A stretch of 64,000 nucleotides of DNA from Nocardioides sp. LHD-245 (GTDB taxonomy: Bacteria > Actinomycetota > Actinomycetes > Propionibacteriales > Nocardioidaceae). The stretch covers positions 218,204 to 282,203 of the forward strand of contig NZ_JAVFWN010000011.1 of NCBI RefSeq assembly GCF_030929495.1, in the 5' to 3' direction. Each line of letters opens with the position of its first letter. The first letter of the stretch is position 1. Below the pieces are notes generated by a model. It was not told the DNA's origin. It searched no databases and worked only from the letters and a program-made list of their open reading frames with translations. A program made the translations under genes and the position numbers. Below, one piece after another: positions 1 through 8,008 of this stretch.

Positions 1-450
1 CCCGCTCACCCCGAGCACGCGACCGTTCCCGTCCGGGTGCTGCCGGGTGTCAGCGCGGTCCAGGCCGTCGCCGCCCGCGCGGGTGCGCCGATCGGTGCCG
101 ACTTCGCGGTCATGAGCCTCTCCGACCGGCTCAAGCCGTGGCCGGTCGTCGAGCGGCGGCTCCGGGCGATCGCGGAGGCCGACCTGGTGCTCGGTGTCTA
201 CAACCCGGCCTCGCGCTCGCGCCGCGACCAGGTCGTGGCGATGCAGAAGATCCTGCTGGAGCACCGCTCGCCCGACACCGTCGTGGTCGTCGGCCGCGAC
301 GTCGGCCGGGCCGAGGAGTCCCTGACCGTCACCACGCTCGGCCTGGTCGACACCGACAGCATCGACATGAAGTGCCTGCTCATCATCGGCGCCTCCGCCA
401 CCCGCGTGGAGCCCAACGGCATCGTCTGGACGCCCCGATGGGTGGACTGA
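1..450 (+). CDS. cobJ: Precorrin-3B C17-methyltransferase, C-terminal part
   Basis: The reading frame is open from the first base, so the gene starts upstream of the window and only about 149 C-terminal residues are present. CobJ transfers a methyl group from S-adenosylmethionine to C17 and contracts the corrin ring. What is visible is the second half of a tetrapyrrole methylase domain: LPGVSAVQAVAARAGAP followed by LVLGVYNPASRSR and the C-terminal VVGRDVGRAEESLTVTTL block, which is typical of CobJ/CbiH. The stop overlaps the cobL start by 13 bases, so it is the upstream member of a tightly packed operon with cobL, cobM and the chelatase. Identification among the cob methylases rests on these blocks and on the gene order. 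Confidence 0.9.
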   Translation, partial: PAHPEHATVPVRVLPGVSAVQAVAARAGAPIGADFAVMSLSDRLKPWPVVERRLRAIAEADLVLGVYNPASRSRRDQVVAMQKILLEHRSPDTVVVVGRDVGRAEESLTVTTLGLVDTDSIDMKCLLIIGASATRVEPNGIVWTPRWVD

Positions 451-1643
451 TCACGGTCGTCGGCATCGGCGCCGACGGCCACCTGCCGCCGGCGTCCCGG
501 GCACTGGTCGGCAACGCCGAGGTGCTGCTCGGCGGTGAGCGCCACCTCGACCTGGTCCCGGCCGTACCCGGTCAGGTACGCCGCCCGTGGCCGCGCCCGC
601 TGTCCGCGCTGCCGGGCGTGCTGAAGGAGCACGAGGGCCGCCGCATCGTGGCGCTGGCGTCCGGCGACCCGCTGGTCTCCGGAATCGGCACCACGCTGAT
701 CCGGCTGCTCGGCGGCGACGCGGTCGACGTCGTCCCCGCCGTGTCGTCCGTGTCCCTCGCTCGTGCCCGGATGGGCTGGTCGGACGAGGAGTCAGCGGTC
801 GTGACCCTGGTCGGCCGCGACGTCGACGCGCTGCGCCGCGAGCTCGCCCCCGGGCGGCGGCTGCTCGTGCTGTCCTCCGACGAGAGCACGCCGGCCGCGG
901 TCGCCGCGCTGCTCGCGGACGCCGGCTTCGGCACCACCACGATCCACGTGCTCGGCGATCTCGGTGGCGCCGCCGAGTCCCGGACCGACCTCGTCCCCGG
1001 CGCGCCGGTCCCCGACGACCTCCCACGGCTGCACGTCCTCGCGCTCCAGGTCGCCGGCGCCGGCCTCGCCACCTGGACGACCGGCCTGCCCGACGACGCC
1101 TTCGAGCACGACGGCCAGTTGACCAAGCGCGACGTCCGCGCCAGCGCCCTCGCCCGGCTCGCGCCGCGGCCCGGCGACCGGCTGTGGGACGTCGGCGCCG
1201 GCGCCGGCTCGGTCGCGATCGAGTGGCTGCGCGCCCACCCGCTCACCACGGCCGTCGCCGTCGAGGCGGATCCCGAGCGGGCCGCCCGGATCGGCCGCAA
1301 CGCCGCCACGCTCGGCGTACCCCGGCTGGAGACCGTCGTGGGGCGCGCCCCCGACGCGCTCGCCGGACTCCCCCGTCCCGACGCGGTCTTCGTCGGCGGC
1401 GGCGCGACCGCCGACGGACTGCTCGACCTGTGTCGCGCCGCCCTGGCCCCCGGCGGGCGGCTGGTCGCGCACGGCGTGACCCTGGAGACCGAGCGGCTCC
1501 TCGTCGAGGCCTTCCACGCCTACGGCGGCGAGCTGACCCGGCTCGCCGTCGAGCACGTCACCCCGCTCGGCGGGCGGTTCACCGGCTGGACCCCGGCCCG
1601 CGCCGTCGTCCAGTGGGCCTGGACCAGGGAGCCGCGGCGATGA
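438..1643 (+). CDS. cobL: Precorrin-6Y C5,15-methyltransferase (decarboxylating)
   Basis: CobL methylates precorrin-6Y at C5 and C15 and removes the C12 acetate carboxyl group. The 401-residue protein has the expected two-domain layout: an N-terminal tetrapyrrole methylase (residues 1 to about 200, with ALASGDPLVSGIG) and a C-terminal CbiT-like Rossmann methyltransferase with the SAM-binding motif DVGAGAGSVAIEW near residue 251 and VEADPERAARIGRNA behind it. I place the start at ATG 438, inside the end of cobJ, because the methylase N-terminus (GLITVVGIGADG) begins there. The frame stays open further upstream, but that part translates to Arg/Pro-rich out-of-family sequence. The stop overlaps the cobM start as GATGA. 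Length is normal for the fused form. Confidence 0.93.
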   Translation: MGGLITVVGIGADGHLPPASRALVGNAEVLLGGERHLDLVPAVPGQVRRPWPRPLSALPGVLKEHEGRRIVALASGDPLVSGIGTTLIRLLGGDAVDVVPAVSSVSLARARMGWSDEESAVVTLVGRDVDALRRELAPGRRLLVLSSDESTPAAVAALLADAGFGTTTIHVLGDLGGAAESRTDLVPGAPVPDDLPRLHVLALQVAGAGLATWTTGLPDDAFEHDGQLTKRDVRASALARLAPRPGDRLWDVGAGAGSVAIEWLRAHPLTTAVAVEADPERAARIGRNAATLGVPRLETVVGRAPDALAGLPRPDAVFVGGGATADGLLDLCRAALAPGGRLVAHGVTLETERLLVEAFHAYGGELTRLAVEHVTPLGGRFTGWTPARAVVQWAWTREPRR

Positions 1644-2398
1644 CCGTCCACTTCGTCGGCGCCGGTCCCGGCGCGGCCGACCTGATCACGCTGCGGGCCG
1701 CGGCGCTGCTGGGCGGCGCGGACGTGGTCCTCTTCCCCGGCACCTACCTCGACGCAGAGGTGCTCTCGCACTGTCGTCCCGACGCACGGCGGGTCGACAC
1801 CCAGGACCTCGACCTCGACCGGATCACCGCCGCGATGGTCGAGGCGCACGCCGCCGGACACGAGGTCGTCCGGCTGACCTCGGGCGACCCCTCCCTCTAC
1901 TCGGCCCTGCACGAGCAGACCCGCCGGCTCGACGCCGCGGGCGTGCCCTGGGACGTGACGCCCGGCGTACCGGCGTACGCCGCCGCGGCAGCGACCGTCG
2001 GTCGTGAGCTCACCGTGCCGCTGGTCGCGCAGTCGGTCGTGCTGACCCGCACCCAGGCCCGGTCGACGGCCATGCCCGAGCGCGAGTCGCTGGCGGCGTT
2101 CGCGGCGACCGGCGCGACGCTCGTGCTGCACCTCGCGATCACCCGCGCCCGCGCACTGATGGCCGAGCTGGCGCCGCACTACGGCGCGGACTGCCCGGTC
2201 GCCGTCGTCTCCCGCGCCTCCCAGCCCGAGGAGCTGGTGCTGCGCGGCACCATCGGCACCATCCCCGATCTCGTCGAGGAGGCCGGACTGCGGCAGGCCG
2301 CCGTGATCCTCGTCGGCCCGGCGCTGGCATCCGCGTCGGACGCCGAGTCGTACCTCTACTCCACCGAACGCGTCACCCGAAAGGAGCGCCTGCGATGA
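1640..2398 (+). CDS. cobM: Precorrin-4 C11-methyltransferase
   Basis: CobM adds a methyl group at C11 of precorrin-4 using S-adenosylmethionine. The 252-residue product is one tetrapyrrole methylase domain. It opens with VHFVGAGPGAADLITLRA (SAM/substrate pocket), then VVLFPGTYLD, VRLTSGDPSLYSAL and WDVTPGVPAYAAAAAT, and ends with the family's PVAVVSRASQPEE. Length matches CobM/CbiF. ATG 1640 overlaps the cobL stop by four bases and its own stop overlaps the chelatase ATG in the same way, so translation of this stretch is probably coupled. A GGAG-type ribosome site (AAAGGAG) lies just before its stop and would serve the downstream chelatase gene. Confidence 0.94.
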   Translation: MTVHFVGAGPGAADLITLRAAALLGGADVVLFPGTYLDAEVLSHCRPDARRVDTQDLDLDRITAAMVEAHAAGHEVVRLTSGDPSLYSALHEQTRRLDAAGVPWDVTPGVPAYAAAAATVGRELTVPLVAQSVVLTRTQARSTAMPERESLAAFAATGATLVLHLAITRARALMAELAPHYGADCPVAVVSRASQPEELVLRGTIGTIPDLVEEAGLRQAAVILVGPALASASDAESYLYSTERVTRKERLR

Positions 2399-4413
2399 GC
2401 TCCCCCACCATCCCTGCCCCCACGGTCCACCACTTCCCCTTCAGCGCCGTGGTCGGGGCCGACGGCCCCGACGGCCCCGACCCGATGGCCCTGGCGTTGA
2501 TCCTCACCACCATCGCCCCCGACGTCGGCGGCGTGCTCGTGCGTGGCGAGAAGGGCACCGCCAAGTCCACGATCGTGCGCGCGCTGGCCGCCGTCCTGCC
2601 ACCGGTCGACGACCGTCCCGTCCCCCTGGTCGAGCTGCCGATCGGCGCCACCGAGGACCGGGTCACCGGCTCGATCAACCTCGAGAGCGCGCTGGCGGAG
2701 GGCAAGGCCGAGTACGAGCCCGGCCTGCTCGCCAAGGCCCATCGCGGGATCCTGTACGTCGACGAGGTCAACCTGCTGCACGACCACCTCGTCGATCTGC
2801 TGCTCGATGCCGCCGCCATGGGCCGCGCGACGGTGGAGCGCGACGGCGTCTCGATGACCCACGAGGCGCGCTTCGTGCTGGTCGGCACGATGAACCCCGA
2901 GGAGGGCGAGCTGCGCCCGCAGCTGCTCGACCGGTTCGGACTGACCGTCGAGGTCGCGGCACCGCGCGACCCCGCGCTGCGGGCCGAAGTGGTCCGCCGG
3001 CGGATGGCCCACGACACCGACCCGGCCGGGTTCGCGGCGTCCTACGCCGATGCCGAGGGCGCGCTGCGGACGCGGATCGCCGGCGCCCGGGCCCTGGTCG
3101 CCACGGTGCGCCTCTCCGACGCCGGTCTGCTCAAGATCGCCGAGGTCTGCGCGGCGTTCGACGTCGACGGGCTGCGCGCCGACATCGTCACCGCGCGGAC
3201 CGCCGTCGCCCACGCCGCCTGGTCCGGCCGCACCCAGGTCACCCTCGACGACATCCGGGTCGCGGCCCGCCTGGCGCTGCCGCACCGGCGCCGGCGCAAG
3301 CCGTTCGACGCGCCGGGGCTGGACGAGGACCTGCTCGACCAGGTGCTCGGCGACGACGACCTGCCGCCGGAGCCCGAGCCGGACGGCCCCGAGCCGGACG
3401 GCCCCCAGCCCGAGGGTGACCAGCCGGACGGCCTCCAGCCCGACGGTGACCAGCCGGGGAGTGACCAGCCGGGGGGTGACCAGCCGGGGGGTGACCCCGA
3501 CGACACTTCGTCCGATCCGGACGCAACGTCATACGTTCCGGGGGCTCAAGCCCACGGAGCGAATGACGCTACGCCGGGAGAGGCGCCGAGCGGCGTCGCA
3601 CCGACCGAGTCGGCGTACCGCACCCGGCTGCTGACCGTCCGCGGCGTCGGCACCGGCACCGCCGGACGCCGCAGCCGCGCGCGCACCAGCAACGGCCGCC
3701 GGATCGGCGCGACCACCCCCGGCCGCCGGGGCGGGGGCGACGGCCCGATCCACCTGACCGAGACCATCCGCGCGGCGGTTCCGCACCAGTTCGCGCGGGG
3801 CCGCACCGCCGGGCCACTGCGGCTGCGGCCGGTGGACCTGCGGGTCGCCGTCCGCGAGGGGCGGGAGTCGAACCTGGTCCTCTTCTGCGTCGACGCGTCC
3901 GGCTCGATGGCCGCGCGGCGGCGGATGGAGCAGGTCAAGACGGCGGTGCTGAGCCTGCTGCTCGACGCCTACCAGCGCCGCGACAAGGTCGGGCTGGTGA
4001 CCTTCCGCGGTCACGACGCCGAGGTGGCGCTGCCGCCGACGCACTCCGTCGACGCGGCCGCGCAGCGGCTGGCGGAGCTGCCGTCCGGCGGGAGGACGCC
4101 GCTCGCCGAGGGTCTGCTGGAGGCGGCGCACCTGCTCGCCGTCGAGCGCACCCGCGACCCGCAGCGCCGCCCGCTGCTCGTCGTCGTCACCGACGGCCGG
4201 GCCACGTCCGGCGCCGACGCGGTGGCGCGGTCCCGGCTCGCCGCGGGGCTGCTGGCCGAGGCCGGCATCGCCAGCGTGGTCGTCGACTGCGAGTCCGGCC
4301 CGATGCGGATGGGCCTGGCCGGCACGCTCGCCGAGCACCTGGGGGCCGAGCACGTCCCGATCGGCGAGGTGAGCGCCGAGGCCCTGATGGACGTGACCCG
4401 GCGAGCCGCATGA
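2395..4413 (+). CDS. Fused ChlI/ChlD-type chelatase (putative cobaltochelatase ATPase subunit)
   Basis: This is a 672-residue fusion of a magnesium-chelatase-like AAA+ ATPase and a von Willebrand A domain. In actinobacterial cobalamin clusters such fusions are assumed to be the ATPase partner of CobN in cobalt insertion, in place of separate CobS and CobT. Visible motifs are Walker A GEKGTAKST near residues 52-60, Walker B GILYVDEVNLL near 118-128, sensor sequence VGTMNPEEGELRPQLLDRF, and a MIDAS site DASGS near residue 500. Between the domains (about residues 320-405) lies a low-complexity Pro/Asp/Gly linker built from tandem 15-base repeats, followed by a palindromic DNA element. ATG 2395 overlaps the cobM stop. 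Metal specificity is inferred from context. Confidence 0.88.
   Translation: MSSPTIPAPTVHHFPFSAVVGADGPDGPDPMALALILTTIAPDVGGVLVRGEKGTAKSTIVRALAAVLPPVDDRPVPLVELPIGATEDRVTGSINLESALAEGKAEYEPGLLAKAHRGILYVDEVNLLHDHLVDLLLDAAAMGRATVERDGVSMTHEARFVLVGTMNPEEGELRPQLLDRFGLTVEVAAPRDPALRAEVVRRRMAHDTDPAGFAASYADAEGALRTRIAGARALVATVRLSDAGLLKIAEVCAAFDVDGLRADIVTARTAVAHAAWSGRTQVTLDDIRVAARLALPHRRRRKPFDAPGLDEDLLDQVLGDDDLPPEPEPDGPEPDGPQPEGDQPDGLQPDGDQPGSDQPGGDQPGGDPDDTSSDPDATSYVPGAQAHGANDATPGEAPSGVAPTESAYRTRLLTVRGVGTGTAGRRSRARTSNGRRIGATTPGRRGGGDGPIHLTETIRAAVPHQFARGRTAGPLRLRPVDLRVAVREGRESNLVLFCVDASGSMAARRRMEQVKTAVLSLLLDAYQRRDKVGLVTFRGHDAEVALPPTHSVDAAAQRLAELPSGGRTPLAEGLLEAAHLLAVERTRDPQRRPLLVVVTDGRATSGADAVARSRLAAGLLAEAGIASVVVDCESGPMRMGLAGTLAEHLGAEHVPIGEVSAEALMDVTRRAA
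3370..3496 (+). repeat. Tandem 15-base repeats in the chelatase linker
   Basis: Degenerate in-frame repeats encode Pro-Asp-Gly/Gln-rich units (DGPEPDGPQPEGDQPDG and similar). The last three copies, at 3446-3460, 3461-3475 and 3476-3490, are almost identical 15-mers of the form GTGACCAGCCGGGGR. A partial fourth copy follows. The repeat period is a multiple of three, so copy-number change by slippage would only lengthen or shorten the flexible linker between the AAA+ and VWA domains. Confidence 0.8.
3517..3577. repeat. Palindromic element inside the chelatase gene
   Basis: This is an imperfect inverted repeat centred between 3547 and 3548. The inner 21-base arms (3527-3547 and 3548-3568) match at 17 of 21 positions: CGTCATACGTTCCGGGGGCT against CGTCATTCGCTCCGTGGGCT. 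Pairing continues outward through CCGGACGCAA and CTACGCCGG. It is read through in frame as part of the inter-domain linker and is visibly less GC-rich than the repeats before it. It looks like a small mobile or REP-type palindrome inserted at a position that tolerates extra residues. No second copy is in this window. Confidence 0.6.
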
Positions 4414-5063
4414 ATCACCCCACGGACAGCCTGTACGACGTCATCGAGCGCCGCCGCGACGTCCGCGCCGAGTTCACCGGCTCCCCCGTGCCCGACGACG
4501 TGCTGCAGCGCGTCCTCGGCGCGGCGCACCGCGCCCCGAGTGTCGGGATGAGCCAGCCGTGGGACTTCGTGCTGGTGCGGGACCCGGAGACCCGGGCGAG
4601 CTTCCGTGACCACGTGCGCACCGAGCGCGCGTCCTTCGCGGCCTCGCTGCCGCCCGAGCGCCGGGCGAGCTTCGACCGGATCAAGGTCGAGGGGATCTGC
4701 GAGTCGTCCCTCGGCGTGGTGGTCACCCACAGCCAGACGCGGGGCGGGCCGCACGTGCTCGGCCGGCACGCGATCGCCGACGCCGGGCTCTACTCGACGG
4801 TGCTGGCGATCCAGAACCTCTGGCTCGCCGCGACCGCGGAGGGCCTGGGCCTGGGCTGGGTGTCGTTCTACCGCGAGGACGTCCTCCGGCAGCTGCTGGG
4901 GATCCCGGCCGACGTGCGCCCGGTCGCCTGGCTCTGCCTCGGGACGGTGAGCCACCTCGAGACCGTGCCCGACCTGGAGCGGCACGGCTGGCGCGCGCGC
5001 CGGCCGCTCGCCGACGCCATCCACGAAGACACCTGGCAAGCAAGGGAGCAGGACCATGCCTGA
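4410..5063 (+). CDS. bluB: 5,6-dimethylbenzimidazole synthase
   Basis: BluB cannibalises reduced flavin mononucleotide with oxygen to make 5,6-dimethylbenzimidazole, the lower ligand of cobalamin. The 217-residue protein is a nitroreductase-fold enzyme. It begins with YDVIERRRDVRAEF (FMN phosphate binding), continues with VLGAAHRAPSVGMSQPWDFV and LGRHAIADAGLYSTVLAIQNLWLAA, and contains GLGWVSFY, which is typical of BluB rather than of ordinary nitroreductases. ATG 4410 overlaps the chelatase stop by four bases, and the gene end overlaps cobO by eight bases. Its presence says that this organism makes true cobalamin (DMB as base) and needs oxygen for that step. Confidence 0.93.
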   Translation: MNHPTDSLYDVIERRRDVRAEFTGSPVPDDVLQRVLGAAHRAPSVGMSQPWDFVLVRDPETRASFRDHVRTERASFAASLPPERRASFDRIKVEGICESSLGVVVTHSQTRGGPHVLGRHAIADAGLYSTVLAIQNLWLAATAEGLGLGWVSFYREDVLRQLLGIPADVRPVAWLCLGTVSHLETVPDLERHGWRARRPLADAIHEDTWQAREQDHA

Positions 5064-5652
5064 GGGCCAGCCGCTCGTCGTACCGGACGACGGGCTCACC
5101 ACGCGTCAACGCCGCAACCGGCCGCTCGTGATGGTGCACACCGGTGACGGCAAGGGGAAGTCGACGGCCGCCTTCGGGCTGGCGCTGCGCGGCTGGAACC
5201 AGGGCTGGGACATCGGGGTGTTCCAGTTCGTGAAGTCGGCGAAGTGGCGCCTGGGCGAGCAGACCGCGTTCGAGCAGCTGCCGTCCGGGTTCGGCACTAT
5301 CGAGTGGCACAAGATGGGCTCCGGCTGGTCCTGGTCGCGCAAGGCCGGCTCCGAGGAGGACCACGCCGCCGACGCCGCCGAGGGCTGGGCCGAGATCAAG
5401 CGCCGGATCGCGGAGGAGCGGCACGACCTGTACCTGCTCGACGAGTTCACCTACCCGATCAACTGGGGCTGGATCGACATCGATGACGTCATCTCGACGC
5501 TGCGGGAACGGCCCGGCCACCAGCACGTCGTGATCACCGGCCGCCGCGCCGACCCGAAGCTGGTCGAGCTCGCCGACCTGGTCACCGAGATGACCAAGGT
5601 CAAGCACCCGATGGACGCCGGCCAGAAGGGTCAGAAGGGCATCGAGTGGTGA
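5056..5652 (+). CDS. cobO: Cob(I)yrinic acid a,c-diamide adenosyltransferase (CobA/CobO/BtuR type)
   Basis: The enzyme transfers the adenosyl group of ATP to the cobalt of cob(I)yrinate diamide. The 198-residue protein has the P-loop VHTGDGKGKST (residues 28-37), then AFGLALRGWNQGWDIGVFQF, the LYLLDEFTYPINWGWID block and the C-terminal VTEMTKVKHPMDAGQKGQKGIEW region, all characteristic of the CobA/CobO family and unlike PduO or EutT. Start ATG 5056 lies inside the end of bluB with GGGAGCAGG upstream. The region around residues 8-12 contains a 13-base match to the arm of the 63-bp palindromic element described below, without its partner arm, so I treat that as coincidence. Confidence 0.94.
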   Translation: MPEGQPLVVPDDGLTTRQRRNRPLVMVHTGDGKGKSTAAFGLALRGWNQGWDIGVFQFVKSAKWRLGEQTAFEQLPSGFGTIEWHKMGSGWSWSRKAGSEEDHAADAAEGWAEIKRRIAEERHDLYLLDEFTYPINWGWIDIDDVISTLRERPGHQHVVITGRRADPKLVELADLVTEMTKVKHPMDAGQKGQKGIEW

Positions 5653-5658
5653 CCGCGC

Positions 5659-7023
5659 ATGGCTGAGCTGCCCCGGGTCGTCGTCGCCGCCCCCGCCACC
5701 GGTCAGGGCAAGACGACCGTCGCCACCGGTCTGATGGCCGCGCTGGCGGCCGCCGGGCACGCGGTCAGCGGGCACAAGGTCGGCCCCGACTACATCGACC
5801 CCGGCTACCACGCGCTCGCGTGCGGCCGGCCCGGGCGCAACCTCGACCCGCACCTGGTCGGCGAGGACCTGATCGCGCCCCTCCTGCTGCACGGTGCGAC
5901 GACGCCCGTGCCCGCGGACATCGCGGTCGTCGAGGGCGTGATGGGCCTGTACGACGGCCGGATCGGCGGCGACGGCTTCTCCTCCACCGCGCACGTCGCG
6001 GCGCTGACCCGCACCCCGGTCGTCCTCGTCGTCGACATCTCCCGCTCCTCACGCTCGATCGGCGCGGTCGTGCACGGGATGGCGACCTGGGACCCGTCGG
6101 TCCAGGTCGCCGGCGTGATCCTCAACCAGGCGGGCTCACTCCGGCACGCGGAGGAGGTCCGCTCCTCGATCTCCCTGCCGGTGGTCGGCGTGATCCCCCG
6201 CGACGCGTCGATCGCCACCCCCTCCCGGCACCTCGGCCTGGTGACCGCCGCCGAGCGCGGGGACTCCCAGGCCGTGGTCGCGCGGCTGGCCGAGGTCGTC
6301 GCCGAGCACGTCGACCTCGGCGCGGTATTGGCGATCGCCCGATCTGCTCCCCCGCTCGCGGCTGATCCCTGGTCCGCCGACCCGGCGCAGATTGAACTCG
6401 AGAACGCGCCCGCCCGGCGCAGATTGAACCGTAGGCGGGTCGCCGTGGCAGCGGGCCGGGCCTTCACCTTCCGATACGCCGAGACCGCGGAGCTGCTCGA
6501 GGCCCACGGCTGCGCGGTGGTGCCGTTCGACCCGGCCGCGGACCCCTCGCTGCCCCCCGGCACCGCGGGGCTCTACCTCGGCGGCGGCTTCCCCGAGGTG
6601 CACGCGGCCGACCTCGCGGCCAACACCCCGCTGCTGGCCGAGATCCGCGCCGCCGTGCTCGACGGGATGCCGACGGTCGCGGAGTGCGCCGGCCTGCTCT
6701 ACCTGTGCCGCACCCTCGACGGCGTCCCGATGGCCGGCGTCCTCGGTGCGGACGCGGCGATGACCGAGCGGCTGACCCTGCGCTACCCGGTCGCCACCGC
6801 GATCGCCGACACGCTGCTCACCCGCGGCGGCGAGCAGGTGACCGGGCACGAGTTCCACCGCACGACGGTCACGCCGGCCACCGCCGGCACGCCCGCCTGG
6901 CGGATCGACGGCGACGACGTCGGCTTCGCGTCGGACACCCTGCACGCGTCGTACCTCCACACGCACTGGGCCGGCCATCCCCACCTGGCCGCGCGGTTCG
7001 CGGCGGCGGTGCACCGTGGCTGA
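5659..7023 (+). CDS. cobB: Cobyrinic acid a,c-diamide synthase
   Basis: CobB amidates the a and c side chains of (hydrogeno)cobyrinic acid using glutamine and ATP. The 454-residue protein has an N-terminal dethiobiotin-synthetase-like ATPase domain (P-loop PATGQGKTT at 11-19, HKVGPDYIDPGYH) and a C-terminal class I glutamine amidotransferase domain with the nucleophile in VAECAGLLYLC (Cys near 343) and His in HASYLHTHW. The linker between the domains (about residues 230-258) carries an odd segment, QIELENAPARRRLNRRR, encoded by a stretch with a 17-base direct repeat. The family normally has a short Pro-rich linker there, so this looks like an insertion. The stop overlaps the cobC start by eight bases. 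Confidence 0.94.
   Translation: MAELPRVVVAAPATGQGKTTVATGLMAALAAAGHAVSGHKVGPDYIDPGYHALACGRPGRNLDPHLVGEDLIAPLLLHGATTPVPADIAVVEGVMGLYDGRIGGDGFSSTAHVAALTRTPVVLVVDISRSSRSIGAVVHGMATWDPSVQVAGVILNQAGSLRHAEEVRSSISLPVVGVIPRDASIATPSRHLGLVTAAERGDSQAVVARLAEVVAEHVDLGAVLAIARSAPPLAADPWSADPAQIELENAPARRRLNRRRVAVAAGRAFTFRYAETAELLEAHGCAVVPFDPAADPSLPPGTAGLYLGGGFPEVHAADLAANTPLLAEIRAAVLDGMPTVAECAGLLYLCRTLDGVPMAGVLGADAAMTERLTLRYPVATAIADTLLTRGGEQVTGHEFHRTTVTPATAGTPAWRIDGDDVGFASDTLHASYLHTHWAGHPHLAARFAAAVHRG
6381..6429. repeat. 17-base direct repeat in the cobB inter-domain linker
   Basis: CCCGGCGCAGATTGAAC occurs at 6381-6397 and again at 6413-6429, 32 bases apart. The two copies are read in different frames (PAQIEL and ARRRLNR), so this is not a repeated peptide motif. 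ATTGAAC is conspicuously AT-rich for this gene. It may be the footprint of a small inserted element or of a duplication. No other copy was seen in the window. Confidence 0.65.
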
Positions 7024-8008
7024 CCCGCTGCGCCACCACGGCGACGTCGAGGCCCGCGGGATGCTCGACCTCGCCGTCAACGTGTACGACGGCGCCCGGC
7101 CGTCCTGGCTCGACGACGCCCTGCGCGCCTCGCTGGACGCGGTCGGCGCCTACCCGGACCCCCGAGCCGCTCAGGCCGCCGTGGCCGCCCACCACGGTCG
7201 GTCGACCGACGAGGTGCTGGTCACCGCCGGCGCCGCGGAGGCGTTCACGCTGGTCGCGCGGCGGCGGGCCTGGCGGCGCCCCGTGGTGGTGCACCCGCAG
7301 TTCACCGAGCCGCACGCGGCGCTGGAGCAGGCCGGTCGCGCGGTGACGCCGGTGGTACTGCCGGAGCCGTTCACGCTCGACCCGGTGCTCGTGCCGGAGG
7401 ACGCCGACCTCGTCGTGATCGGCAATCCCACCAACCCGACGGGGGTCCTGCACCCCGCCGAGCTGCTCGCGGGCCTGCGCCGTCCCGGCCGGCTGGTCGC
7501 GGTCGACGAGGCGTTCATGGACTGCGTCCCGGGCGAGCCCGAGTCGCTGGCCGGCGTACCGCTCGACGGGCTGCTGGTGCTGCGCTCGCTGACGAAGCAC
7601 TGGGGCATCCCCGGCATCCGCGCGGGCTATGTCGTCGGCGACCCCACCGTCGTCGCGGACCTCGCCCGAGCGCAGACGCCGTGGTCGGTCGGCACGACGG
7701 CGGCCGCCGCGGTCGTCGCCTGCACCTCCGCCGCCGCCGCTCGCGAGGCGCGCCGACGGGCCGAGCTGATCGGGGACTGGCGCGAGCACCTCGAGAAGGG
7801 CCTGGCCGACCTCGGCATCCACCACCTGCCGTCCACCGCGTCCTTCGTGCTCGCGCAGGTCGGCGACGGCGTGCACGCCCGGCTGCGCGCCTCCGGCATC
7901 GCGGTCCGCCGGGCCGACACCTTCCCCGGCCTCGACGGCAGCTGGATCCGGATCGCCGTGCGGCCGCCCGCCACGACCGCCGTCCTGCTGGCGGGGCTGG
8001 CCGGCTAG
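7016..8008 (+). CDS. cobC: CobC-type PLP enzyme (threonine-phosphate decarboxylase-like)
   Basis: This 330-residue fold-type I PLP protein belongs to the CobC/CobD(Salmonella)-HisC group. In cobalamin synthesis this group supplies (R)-1-aminopropan-2-ol phosphate by decarboxylating threonine phosphate. Visible features are the N-terminal HGDVEARGMLDLAVNV (counterpart of HGG..LDFSVN), VLVTAGAAEAF, VVIGNPTNPTGVLHP, VDEAFMDCVPGEPES and the Schiff-base lysine in RSLTKHWGIPGIRAGY (Lys194). The start is GTG 7016, overlapping the cobB stop. The gene ends at a CTAG shared with the convergent GPP34 gene. The exact reaction (decarboxylase or transaminase) cannot be told from sequence alone. Confidence 0.88.
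   Translation: MADPLRHHGDVEARGMLDLAVNVYDGARPSWLDDALRASLDAVGAYPDPRAAQAAVAAHHGRSTDEVLVTAGAAEAFTLVARRRAWRRPVVVHPQFTEPHAALEQAGRAVTPVVLPEPFTLDPVLVPEDADLVVIGNPTNPTGVLHPAELLAGLRRPGRLVAVDEAFMDCVPGEPESLAGVPLDGLLVLRSLTKHWGIPGIRAGYVVGDPTVVADLARAQTPWSVGTTAAAAVVACTSAAAAREARRRAELIGDWREHLEKGLADLGIHHLPSTASFVLAQVGDGVHARLRASGIAVRRADTFPGLDGSWIRIAVRPPATTAVLLAGLAG

Noticed and set aside
5076..5088. CGTCGTACCGGAC in cobO, identical to one arm of the 63-bp element
   Set aside because: No partner arm or core sequence nearby. The codons read VVPD, and GTCGTACCG is frequent in this DNA, so chance is sufficient.
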